A DNA stretch of 5,848 bases, taken from Thermodesulfovibrionales bacterium (GTDB taxonomy: Bacteria > Nitrospirota > Thermodesulfovibrionia > Thermodesulfovibrionales > UBA1546). Shown in pieces: positions 1 to 5,588 of this stretch. The stretch spans positions 1-5,848 of the forward strand of contig CAKKPR010000224.1 in assembly GCA_919901705.1 (NCBI GenBank), written 5' to 3'. A program made the translations under genes and the position numbers. Position 1 is the stretch's first letter, and each line of letters begins with the position of its first letter. The notes below the pieces were generated by a model that searched no databases, was not told the origin of the DNA, and saw nothing but the letters and a program-made list of their open reading frames with translations.

Positions 1-43
1 TCCCTTGAGAATTATACCCTAATTTATATTTACAGAATTGATA

Positions 44-136
44 TTACGCTATCGGATGAAAATTAAGGCTATACTTATCAACAAGTTCACAAAAAAAATA
101 TTTCACATCTTCAACTGTTTTCATTGATTCATCCAT
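44..136 (-). CDS. Possible 30-residue small ORF downstream of the RHH gene, perhaps truncated
   Basis: A 30-codon ORF starts 22 nt after the stop of the RHH gene on the same strand. It would begin MDESMKTVEDVKYFF and end LNFHPIA before a TAA. The amphipathic pattern, rich in E, K, D and aromatics, looks protein-like, and the end resembles small accessory proteins that carry an F-H-P-D stretch. That resemblance is from memory and not verified. There is no good Shine-Dalgarno sequence close to the ATG. A one-base shift after the His-Pro codons would read P-D-S and a few more residues before another stop, so this may be the remnant of a longer gene. It is too short to assign a function, and it could be chance. 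Confidence 0.25.
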   Translation of the reverse strand: MDESMKTVEDVKYFFCELVDKYSLNFHPIA

Positions 137-158
137 AATTTGTGCTTTGCGATTTTGA

Positions 159-338
159 TTAAATCTCCTTATTCTTTTTCAAATAATCGATAACCGCTTC
201 TTCAAGCAGCTTATACACCTGCGTATCTTTTTTCACCGCCATAATTTTCAGTTTCTTTACCAGCTCAGGGTCCACCCTGACCCCAAAAACCTTGTTGGGT
301 GTTGAAGTACCTGTTGAAGAAGAGCTTTTTTTGCCCAT
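159..338 (-). CDS. Small ribbon-helix-helix (RHH) family protein, probable DNA-binding regulator or antitoxin-like
   Basis: A 59-residue protein. Residues 1-16 form a Ser/Thr/Lys-rich, probably disordered tail (MGKKSSSSTG...). Residues 17-23 (VFGVRVD) look like the single beta strand of an RHH fold. Residues 24-39 (PELVKKLKIMAVKKDT) and 41-56 (VYKLLEEAVIDYLKKN) look like its two helices. The pattern 'V-x-V-D-P-E-L-hydrophobic-K-x-L-K' followed by a helix with 'LLEEAV' is typical of RHH/CopG-like dimeric repressors and antitoxins. The ATG at 338 has a perfect AAGGAGG at 353-347, 8 nt upstream, which fixes the start. The gene is transcribed divergently from the acidic 82-residue gene and has its own candidate promoter with TTGACA at 390-385. 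Autoregulation of the shared intergenic region is inferred. No toxin-like partner is recognisable, so an antitoxin role is only a possibility. Confidence 0.85.
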   Translation of the reverse strand: MGKKSSSSTGTSTPNKVFGVRVDPELVKKLKIMAVKKDTQVYKLLEEAVIDYLKKNKEI

Positions 339-361
339 TCTGCCGACCTCCTTTTTTTGTT

Positions 362-390
362 AGGTTACCTTAAAAAAAAGAGCTTGTCAA
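362..390 (-). promoter_or_regulatory. Candidate sigma70 promoter for the RHH gene
   Basis: On the minus strand a consensus -35 box, TTGACA, lies at 390-385. A weak -10, TAACCT, follows at 367-362 after a 17-nt spacer. The A/T-rich leader then runs to the AAGGAGG of the RHH gene. The -35 is perfect and the spacing ideal, but the -10 keeps only three consensus bases, so the promoter may be weak or regulated. Confidence 0.5.
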
Positions 391-407
391 CAAAAAAACA
401 TGTTGAC
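386..407. promoter_or_regulatory. 7-bp inverted repeat formed by the two divergent -35 boxes
   Basis: GTCAACA at 386-392 and TGTTGAC at 401-407 are perfect inverted copies with an 8-nt A-rich spacer. The arms contain most of the -35 hexamers of the two divergent promoters. A dimeric repressor bound here would cover both. The symmetry may also arise simply because two consensus -35 boxes face each other. Confidence 0.5.
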
Positions 408-431
408 TTGCAATCAAGGATATGTTATCAT
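403..431 (+). promoter_or_regulatory. Strong candidate sigma70 promoter for the acidic 82-residue gene
   Basis: TTGACT at 403-408 and TATCAT at 426-431 are separated by exactly 17 nt. Transcription would begin near 437-439, giving a leader of about 35 nt that includes the AAAAGGAGGT ribosome binding site. This predicted start lies downstream of the TTG at 434, which argues against that codon as the translation start. Confidence 0.7.
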
Positions 432-440
432 GATTGCAAG
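407..440. promoter_or_regulatory. Perfect 10-bp inverted repeat spanning the -10 region, probable operator
   Basis: CTTGCAATCA at 407-416 is repeated exactly in inverted orientation as TGATTGCAAG at 431-440, with a 14-nt spacer that holds most of the -10 box. The arms begin at the edge of the -35 and end at the predicted transcription start. Only the right arm would be transcribed, so the element acts most plausibly as a DNA operator rather than an RNA hairpin. The binding protein is unknown. The neighbouring RHH protein and a phage-type helix-turn-helix repressor encoded elsewhere are both possible. Confidence 0.65.
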
Positions 441-456
441 CTAACACTCTAACATT

Positions 457-466
457 AAAAGGAGGT
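457..466 (+). promoter_or_regulatory. Ribosome binding site that decides the start of the acidic gene
   Basis: AAAAGGAGGT lies 6 nt before the ATG at 473. It rules out the upstream in-frame TTG at 434, which has no comparable site and precedes the predicted transcription start. The leader before it contains CTAACA twice (441-446 and 449-454, 8-nt period). The divergent leader contains the same CTAACA on its own sense strand (363-358), just before its AAGGAGG. Confidence 0.8.
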
Positions 467-472
467 AAGGTC

Positions 473-721
473 ATGAGCAGTAAGAAAAGCTACAAGAACT
501 GGAACATTAAAGGCATAGCTGAAAGTGTTATTAAAGAAATCAAGGAAGACAGAGAGGATGGAGAAGACAGAACAGACGAAGACGACGAAGAATATCTTGA
601 GAGAGTACTTGATTATTATTTACAGAGGGCATATTGGAGCATTTACAGCAAAGATGACCGTGACGCAAGGATAGTTGTGGAGTTGGTAAAACAGTCTATC
701 GAAGAAATAGAAGGCGTGTAA
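473..721 (+). CDS. Small, highly acidic protein of phage/plasmid type, function unknown
   Basis: An 82-residue protein starting MSSKKSYKNWNIKGIAESV. The short basic N-terminus is followed by a strongly acidic, Asp/Glu-rich stretch at residues 22-43. A Tyr-rich helix follows (41-58, with Y-L-E-R-V-L-D-Y-Y-L), and a C-terminal helix ends in VKQSIEEIEGV. I count about 23 acidic and 14 basic residues. The order 'W-x-I-x-x-I-A-E-S-V-I-x-E-I', an acidic linker, then 'W-x-I-Y-S' recalls small uncharacterised proteins seen on phages and plasmids. That is a memory-based resemblance only. There is no signal peptide or membrane segment. A strong promoter with an operator-like inverted repeat drives it, divergent from the RHH gene. 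The sequence is as AT-rich as the RHH region, and G+C jumps immediately after the stop codon. A DNA-mimic or antirepressor role is conceivable but not shown. Confidence 0.75.
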   Translation: MSSKKSYKNWNIKGIAESVIKEIKEDREDGEDRTDEDDEEYLERVLDYYLQRAYWSIYSKDDRDARIVVELVKQSIEEIEGV

Positions 722-793
722 GCGCGGTCGCCCCGGTCCGCACTCAGGCGGATTCGCCGAGGAGAACGACTCTACACTGACGCTTCGAAAAGC
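717..793 (+). repeat. Bipartite GC-rich dispersed repeat, copy 1
   Basis: The left part, 717-736 (contains GGTCGCCCCGG), matches 2966-2985 at 18 of 20 positions. The right part, 767-793 (begins CGACTCTAC, ends AAGC), matches 2986-3012 at 25 of 27. In this copy the two parts are split by 30 extra bases (737-766), which hold a small hairpin TCCGC/GCGGA (737-741 and 748-752). The right end can fold as GCTT/AAGC with a CGAA loop (782-793). The repeat begins within the last codons of the acidic gene. The rest of the gap up to 877 shows only a weak GCAAA/TTTGC hairpin (792-804). No terminator with a T-run is evident between the converging genes. Confidence 0.8.
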
Positions 794-877
794 AAAAAGT
801 TTGCAAGCCCGGAAGTCAGCTCCAATTTGAGAAGGTGCATCGAAAATAAAGTGGCAATGGGCCCGGCAATACCTGCA

Positions 878-1609
878 CTACAGTTTTAGCCCCTTGAGCA
901 CTGATTTTTTCCCGCCAAAACCAGGGCGCTGCTCAACAGAAAACCCCGCATCGATAAGTCCACGTCTTACAGCTCCGGCAACAGTAAAGGTAGCACAGGT
1001 CCCGCCGGTCTTTGTTTTTTCTCCAATCGCCATAAGAAGCTCAGGCCGCCAGATGTCAGGGTTTTTCTTTGGCCCATGGCCATCCAGGAACCATGCGTCA
1101 CAGGGAATTGTGAGCGCACTGACCATTTCGAGGGCCTCCCCGATCCAGAGATTCAGGGTCAGGATGCCAAAAGGCCGTGTGAGTTGTATCCGGTGCCACC
1201 CCGGTCTGGAAATTTCTATGCTGCTGTAGGCCCGGACAAGCAGATCAATAAGCGGGCCAACCTCTGTTCTGAATCCTCCGAGAATGGATGCCATTCGCTC
1301 AGAAGTGACTGGATGCAGTTCAACGGAATTGTAGGTGATCGCTATATCTGTGATGCCGGAATTGTCCAGAAAATCCATGAGGGCAATGAGCAGACGGCCT
1401 GCGCCGAAGCCTGTTTCACCTATTCTGAATTCTTTCCTCCCCGGCCCTGCGGCTGAAAGAATATCCATGATGCCGGCACCATGAAAAAAGACGTGCTTCG
1501 CTTCTTCAATGGCATTGACCACATCGAAATAGCGGTCGTCATAATGTTCGTTCACAAGATAGGGAGGGATCTTCACGTCAGAGCAAGGCCACAGCCAGGA
1601 CATTTTCAT
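878..1609 (-). CDS. mnmD: Stand-alone MnmC-type tRNA methyltransferase (5-aminomethyl-uridine to 5-methylaminomethyl-uridine)
   Basis: A 243-residue cytoplasmic SAM-dependent enzyme matching the methyltransferase half (DUF752) of E. coli MnmC. It should methylate nm5(s2)U at wobble position 34 of certain tRNAs, giving mnm5(s2)U. Recognisable blocks are the N-terminal 'Y-D-D-x-Y-F' with a following Glu-Glu (23-36), the SAM loop GETGFGAG (64-71), an acidic strand end at 'SVELHP' (95-100), the hallmark WFLDGHGPKKNPDIW (173-187), TFTVAGAVRRGL (207-218) and the C-terminal GFGGKK (230-235). The FAD oxidase half of the bifunctional enzyme is absent, and the length fits the monofunctional form known from Aquifex. 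The ATG at 1609 follows the ATPase stop by one base, with GGAG (1624-1621) inside the ATPase end, so translation is probably coupled. ATG 1603 is a poorer alternative start. Confidence 0.93.
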   Translation of the reverse strand: MKMSWLWPCSDVKIPPYLVNEHYDDRYFDVVNAIEEAKHVFFHGAGIMDILSAAGPGRKEFRIGETGFGAGRLLIALMDFLDNSGITDIAITYNSVELHPVTSERMASILGGFRTEVGPLIDLLVRAYSSIEISRPGWHRIQLTRPFGILTLNLWIGEALEMVSALTIPCDAWFLDGHGPKKNPDIWRPELLMAIGEKTKTGGTCATFTVAGAVRRGLIDAGFSVEQRPGFGGKKSVLKGLKL

Positions 1610-1610
1610 A

Positions 1611-2843
1611 TTACAAATATCTCCACGGCACTGCTGTGATCATATCATTCAATTTCTCAGGAAGCCTGCCGGTCGTGACTACAAACGCACGTTTGACCAA
1701 TTTCCTGTATGTCTCAATAAAGCTCTGAAGCCCTTTGAGTTCCGATAACCTCACATTGCCTCCTGATTTTATCTCAACAGGAATTACCTCAGTGCCTGTG
1801 TCAATAACGCAATCCACCTCTGCTCCTGCAGCAGTCCTCCAATAATACACTTTATAGCCAAGATTCAATGAGCGAATCCTGCGGATGATTTCGAGAATGA
1901 CGGCATGTTCGAACAACCTGCCCTTATCCACATTCAGGAGGCCTTCTGTAAGCGGCGCCCTTGCCATCGCGTTTCTAACCCCAAGGTCAAAGAAATAATA
2001 TCTGGGCGAGGCAAGGATCCTTTTCCTGGCATTTTTCAGGTATGGCTCGACCTTTTCCACAACAAGCGTGTCTTCAAGTATGCTGAAAAACTCCTTTATG
2101 GTAGGCACACTCACCCCTGATTCAAGAGAAAGCTTTGTCAGGTTCGGGTTAGTGCCGGATTCCTGCGCAGCCAGCTCCAGGAACCGCCCGAAAGCCCCTA
2201 TCTTTCTGCTCAATGCCTCGGCCCTTATCTCCTCCTCAAGGTATATTTGGGTATACGCAGTTATCATTTCTCCGCGTTCCTTGTCATCATCCATCGCTAC
2301 GATTCCGGGCAGTGCCCCGTAAATAAGAGATTGTTCAAAGGTGTACTGTTTCAGATTATTGATATTGTCCACAGGTAATATGCCGGTTGTCTGCTTTTCA
2401 ATCCAGCCGAATTCGTTCCAGAGAAGAGGGTCAAGCCTGCAGGCCTTTACACGTCCCGGCAGCAGGTTTACGCCTTTTCTTTTCAGCTTGCGGGCGGATG
2501 AGCCGGTGATAATAAAATTAGCAATCTTTTCATCTATCATCAACTGAATGCTGTCAAATATCTCAGGGACTTTCTGTGCCTCATCGATAAAAACAAGAGA
2601 CCTGCCGGTGCGCGCCTTTAATTGTCTTATTATCAGCGAAGGGTCCTTCTCCATTTCAAGGCGGATCCGGGGATCCTGCAGGGAATATGTAATGACATTA
2701 CGATTTGCGGGAAGGACCTCCTTGACCAGTGTTGTCTTGCCTGTCTGCCTCGGGCCAAGTATCAGGACTGACTGCCCTTTCCTGATCAGAACCTCAAGGC
2801 TGCTTCCGAGGTTCCTTTGGTATGGTTTATATTTACCTTGCAT
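1611..2843 (-). CDS. ATPase of the AAA_14/DUF4143 type with nuclease-like C-terminal domain
   Basis: A 410-residue protein of usual family length. The N-terminal P-loop domain has Walker A GPRQTGKTT (30-38), Walker B SLVFIDEAQ (82-90), a sensor-1-like ITGSS (112-116) and an LPGR turn (128-131). A predicted winged-helix stretch lies at about 235-265 (SLESGVSVPTIKEFFSILED). The C-terminal DUF4143 domain has the PD-(D/E)XK-like pattern: Glu312 in FEHAVILEI, Asp344 in AEVDCVI, and Glu357-x-Lys359 in PVEIKSG. Family members are common in bacteria and archaea, often in variable regions. Their cellular role and substrate are mostly unknown, so none is assigned. It heads a two-gene operon with mnmD, one base apart. 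The start has no Shine-Dalgarno sequence, and a TATACT -10 box lies only 6 nt upstream, so the mRNA may be leaderless. No other ATG or good start occurs before residue 64. Confidence 0.92.
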   Translation of the reverse strand: MQGKYKPYQRNLGSSLEVLIRKGQSVLILGPRQTGKTTLVKEVLPANRNVITYSLQDPRIRLEMEKDPSLIIRQLKARTGRSLVFIDEAQKVPEIFDSIQLMIDEKIANFIITGSSARKLKRKGVNLLPGRVKACRLDPLLWNEFGWIEKQTTGILPVDNINNLKQYTFEQSLIYGALPGIVAMDDDKERGEMITAYTQIYLEEEIRAEALSRKIGAFGRFLELAAQESGTNPNLTKLSLESGVSVPTIKEFFSILEDTLVVEKVEPYLKNARKRILASPRYYFFDLGVRNAMARAPLTEGLLNVDKGRLFEHAVILEIIRRIRSLNLGYKVYYWRTAAGAEVDCVIDTGTEVIPVEIKSGGNVRLSELKGLQSFIETYRKLVKRAFVVTTGRLPEKLNDMITAVPWRYL

Positions 2844-2849
2844 ATTTAA

Positions 2850-2878
2850 AGTATAGTTATGACTTTAAAATAAAGCAA
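2850..2878 (-). promoter_or_regulatory. Candidate promoter of the ATPase-mnmD operon
   Basis: On the minus strand TATACT (2855-2850, five of six consensus bases) lies 17 nt after TTGCTT (2878-2873, three of six). The predicted transcription start falls at or next to the A of the ATG at 2843, implying a leaderless message. This agrees with the absence of a ribosome binding site. Confidence 0.45.
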
Positions 2879-2920
2879 GCGGAAAATGACATCCGGCACT
2901 GGCTTTGCCGCGGAAGTCTC

Positions 2921-2976
2921 AAATGAGCAAGCGCACAAGCAGGAAAGCGAGGAAGTGAGGAAGACTGGAAGCGGGG
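2921..2976 (+). repeat. Degenerate 8-nt tandem repeat (consensus about AAGCGAGG), seven units
   Basis: Reading in steps of eight from 2921, the last six of seven units begin with AAG and the first begins AAA. The best units are AAGCGAGG (2945-2952) and AAGTGAGG (2953-2960). The last unit (2969-2976) runs into the left part of repeat copy 2. The octamer period is not a multiple of three and the strand is purine-rich, so this is non-coding repeat DNA and not a gene. Confidence 0.75.
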
Positions 2977-3012
2977 TCGCCCCGGCGACTCTACGCTGAC
3001 GCTTCGACAAGC
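2966..3012 (+). repeat. Bipartite GC-rich dispersed repeat, copy 2
   Basis: Same orientation as copy 1, but its two parts are contiguous: 2966-2985 (18 of 20 identical) and 2986-3012 (25 of 27 identical). It contains two possible hairpins: CGGGG/CCCCG around TCG (2972-2984), and CGCTT/AAGCG with a CGAC loop (3000-3013). The only difference from copy 1 within the second hairpin up to base 3012 falls in the loop, so the stem is conserved. The element ends directly before the promoter of the redox operon. Confidence 0.8.
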
Positions 3013-3013
3013 G

Positions 3014-3041
3014 CTGTCACTTTCAATAGTTTTGTTATAAT
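3014..3041 (+). promoter_or_regulatory. Extended -10 promoter of the redox operon
   Basis: A consensus TATAAT at 3036-3041 is preceded by TGT (3033-3035), an extended -10 motif. CTGTCA (3014-3019) could serve as a -35 with a 16-nt spacer. Transcription is expected at about 3047-3048, only 3-4 nt before the ATG at 3051, with no room for a Shine-Dalgarno sequence. Confidence 0.65.
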
Positions 3042-3050
3042 ACTGCAATT

Positions 3051-4604
3051 ATGCATATCCCTGTTTTTGAACGCGGCATTATACCGCCTGACCCGGTTGC
3101 CCCTGATTCACTCAAGGGAATCCCCCGCCAAAAAACTAATCCTTCCCGGTGGCAGGGTGATAACTGGCAGGATTTTGTGCAGGATTTACGGTCAAGAGGA
3201 GTTACGGTATGCGAAAGCCGGGCTGACTGCTCTGTATTCATGACAGACGCAGGCGGAGTTGCATACGGCCTGTCTCATGGAGTTGTAAGGCCAAACTCAG
3301 CAGAAGATATTTCAAAAGTGCTCAAGGCTGCTCAAACACATAGAGTGCCGGTAACTACAAGAGGCGGAGGGCTTACCACTGAGGGCGAATCCGTAGCATT
3401 CGGGGGACTGCTTCTTGATATGAGTTCCATGAACAGGGTCCTGGAAATAAACACGGATGCCATGACTGTTCGCACACAGGCAGGTATTTTCTGGCATCAG
3501 CTTGCTGAAATTCTCAGGCGCGACAAACTGGATTATCTTTCGGCTCCCCTCAATCTTACGGCTTCTGTCGGAGGCACTCTCGGAGTAGGCGGCATTGATG
3601 TCAACTCTCCGCGCCTCGGCTGCAGCGCTGACCAGGCAGTTGCCCTTCAGGTTGTTACGCCTACCGGAAACATTGTCAACTGTTCAGAGCAGGAAAATCC
3701 TGAACTCATGGAGCGCGTACTGTTTGGTTACGGTCAATTCGGAGTTATCACTGAAGCCACACTTAAAATACGAAAGTTTACCCCTATTACAATACAATAT
3801 TACTATTACTCCTCTTTGCGCACAGCTATAGAGGATCTGCAATTTATAGCCAGGGAGGATGCCTCGGATTATTCGGGCATACTTACAATCCTGGACCGTG
3901 CAATAACCCTGCTTGTAGCTTTCGACAGCGATGACAGGGAACGTGAGTTCAATGCACGCTGGAAACACAATCTGCGCGGCCACGGCGAAGCAGGTTTCGG
4001 CCTGCGCATGGCCTGGCATTATCTGCTGCATCCATGGCGCATTCGGGAGGCGGCTTATATTATAGGCAGGCGCTTTAAGCTGTTTCCGGAGTTCTGGCGG
4101 TCTGAATTTATGCACAACGGAAAGATTGTTGACCGTACAGTGGTTTTCTCACGGGCTGTATGGAAGTTCTGGGGAGGGCCTCAGATGGTTATCCCTGACC
4201 TTTCATCAAAAGCAGAAAAATTCGCTGAGGCTGTTGAACGCGGCAATGCAGTATGCAGAAAGTATTTCAGGCATTACACTCTTTATTGTGTAGGCATCAA
4301 ACTCAGGGGCAAACTCCCCCGTTATGAGATGTCATGTATTCCGCCTGATGCCTCTGACATAGCTTACGGCTGCGAGTTTGAGCCAATGCTCAGAGGCACA
4401 AATTACAGCCGTGATTATCTGCAATCCTTTAAAAATGAGATATATGACATAGGGGTTGATATGGGCCTCAGTTATTACCGTTTCGGGGGGATGATGAAAG
4501 GTTATATCCGCCGCGCCATGGGAAATGAACTGGTTGATAAACACCTGGCGATGAAAAAGGCTGCTGACCCGGCCATGATCCTGAACGCTGAAGTTATATT
4601 CTGA
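3051..4604 (+). CDS. FAD-linked oxidase/dehydrogenase of the VAO/PCMH fold (FAD_binding_4), substrate unknown
   Basis: A 517-residue flavoprotein without a signal peptide. The FAD domain spans about 45-245. GVVRPNSAEDI (77-87) opens it. VTTRGGGLTTEGES (101-114) is the pyrophosphate loop. SVGGTLGVGGIDVNSPRLG (172-190) and the GQFGVITEATLKI block (228-240) complete it. At the position where cytokinin-oxidase-type enzymes have the covalent-FAD His (G-R-G-H-S), this protein has G-G-G-L-T, so FAD is probably non-covalent. The roughly 275-residue C-terminal half, rich in aromatics and Arg, would set the substrate; I cannot name one. It ends with the family-like 'DPAMILNAEVIF'. An in-frame stop at 3027 and the promoter position support the ATG at 3051. 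Its stop overlaps the next start by one base (TGATG), so it is co-translated with the Fe-S protein in a GlcD/GlcF-like pairing. Related families include glycolate or lactate dehydrogenases and alkyl-DHAP synthase. Confidence 0.88.
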   Translation: MHIPVFERGIIPPDPVAPDSLKGIPRQKTNPSRWQGDNWQDFVQDLRSRGVTVCESRADCSVFMTDAGGVAYGLSHGVVRPNSAEDISKVLKAAQTHRVPVTTRGGGLTTEGESVAFGGLLLDMSSMNRVLEINTDAMTVRTQAGIFWHQLAEILRRDKLDYLSAPLNLTASVGGTLGVGGIDVNSPRLGCSADQAVALQVVTPTGNIVNCSEQENPELMERVLFGYGQFGVITEATLKIRKFTPITIQYYYYSSLRTAIEDLQFIAREDASDYSGILTILDRAITLLVAFDSDDREREFNARWKHNLRGHGEAGFGLRMAWHYLLHPWRIREAAYIIGRRFKLFPEFWRSEFMHNGKIVDRTVVFSRAVWKFWGGPQMVIPDLSSKAEKFAEAVERGNAVCRKYFRHYTLYCVGIKLRGKLPRYEMSCIPPDASDIAYGCEFEPMLRGTNYSRDYLQSFKNEIYDIGVDMGLSYYRFGGMMKGYIRRAMGNELVDKHLAMKKAADPAMILNAEVIF

Positions 4605-5584
4605 TGGATAGGCATAATGTGAATACAAAAGGTTATGAGTACTGCAGCGGCTGCGGCATTTGTCTTCTGGTCTGCCCTCTCTGGAGGAAGACCAGGTCAA
4701 TGCCGCATACGCGCAAGGCACGCGCCAGGGCCTTGCAGGGCGGTGCAACTATTGAAGATATTGCCGCATCAATAGATGCCTGTCTCTTGTGCGGTTCATG
4801 CGAACCGGTTTGCCCTGAAGGCATTGGCATTGCAGCAATGAATATGGAACAGCGCCGTAAACTGAACAAGCTAAGGACAAATTATCCTTCCTGGTATCCG
4901 GAACCATCAGGTATGAAAACCAGGATTAAAGACAATGTTCTGCACAATTCAATAATTCTGATTGCAGGTGAATATCCGGAAGAAGATATTGAAGTGCGGA
5001 GCGCTGTAATCGAACTTCTCGGGGGGAATAAAAAAGTATCTCTCGCAGTTGATGACGGCAGGGACATAGCTGGTTTGCTTGAGGCCTGCCTGTCTGTAAC
5101 TCAGGACAGGATAGATGATTTTACAAGGCCCCTGAGGCATGCAAGCACGCTTATAGTGTCAGAGGGATTGCTTCATGACCCTCTCAGAAAATGGCTTCCC
5201 GGCAAAAAGGTTATGGGAACCGGAGAAGCTCTTTTATCCTCAACTTATATCAGAAAGGCTCTTGGCCCCGAAGATCTTTATATTATTGAATGCCGGGGTT
5301 ATCATTCTGATTATGAGAGACTGGTTAAATTTTATGACCGGCTGCGGAAAGAAACCGGATGCCAGACAAACCTGGACCTCCAGCGGATAGCAATCCCGAC
5401 AGGCGCGTCGAGTCTTCAGGCAAAGAAAGACATTGAAGCAGCAGGTTGTCTGGAACAGGCCAGATGGATAATAAAGGGCCGCAGCATGAAACGCATAGTG
5501 GTTGAAGACATTGCTGATAGGGAGGTTTTTCAACGTGTTGCTGATGTGCCTGTAATACATGTCGGGCAGCTTAGCCAGGGTTAA
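4604..5584 (+). CDS. Soluble protein with two [4Fe-4S] ferredoxin motifs, HdrC/GlcF-like N-terminus
   Basis: A 326-residue protein. Two full CxxCxxCxxxCP motifs occur near the N-terminus: C14, C17, C20, C24 and C60, C63, C66, C70. The 35-residue spacing between them is like that in HdrC, GlpC and GlcF. The remaining 250 or so residues lack the CCG cysteine motifs normal in those families; only scattered Cys remain (162, 230, 253, 282). Conserved-looking stretches are LYIIECRGYHSDYERLVKFY (225-244) and LQRIAIPTGASS (259-270). It probably carries electrons from the upstream flavin oxidase to a further acceptor, in the cytoplasm or at the membrane face. The ATG shares its A with the TGA stop of the oxidase gene, so expression is coupled. 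It could be a degenerate GlcF-like subunit or a separate uncharacterised family. Confidence 0.88.
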   Translation: MDRHNVNTKGYEYCSGCGICLLVCPLWRKTRSMPHTRKARARALQGGATIEDIAASIDACLLCGSCEPVCPEGIGIAAMNMEQRRKLNKLRTNYPSWYPEPSGMKTRIKDNVLHNSIILIAGEYPEEDIEVRSAVIELLGGNKKVSLAVDDGRDIAGLLEACLSVTQDRIDDFTRPLRHASTLIVSEGLLHDPLRKWLPGKKVMGTGEALLSSTYIRKALGPEDLYIIECRGYHSDYERLVKFYDRLRKETGCQTNLDLQRIAIPTGASSLQAKKDIEAAGCLEQARWIIKGRSMKRIVVEDIADREVFQRVADVPVIHVGQLSQG

Positions 5585-5588
5585 AGGT

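Noticed and set aside
159..338. Calling the RHH gene and the downstream small ORF a toxin-antitoxin system
   Set aside because: No toxin domain is visible and the downstream ORF is only 30 codons, so an RHH regulator is all that can be supported.
434..472. TTG at 434 as an earlier start for the acidic gene
   Set aside because: It would precede the predicted transcription start, lies in an operator arm and has no ribosome binding site. The ATG at 473 has AAAAGGAGGT in ideal position.
722..877. Intrinsic terminator between the converging acidic and mnmD genes
   Set aside because: Short hairpins exist (737-752, 782-793, 792-804), but none has a strong GC stem followed by a T-run on either strand.
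1076..1456. 126-residue plus-strand ORF
   Set aside because: It is antisense to the clear mnmD gene, whose motifs explain the conservation of this stretch.
2921..2976. Vector contamination, because the AGCGAGGAAG wording resembles plasmid backbone DNA
   Set aside because: The match is limited to about ten bases and is explained by the 8-nt repeat. The flanking sequence is not vector.
2857..3048. 63-residue minus-strand ORF in the gap between the ATPase and oxidase genes
   Set aside because: It consists of the octamer array and GC-rich repeat read in one frame. The octamer period does not fit codons.
3684..4115. 143-residue minus-strand ORF
   Set aside because: It is entirely antisense to the FAD oxidase gene, with no motif or ribosome binding site.
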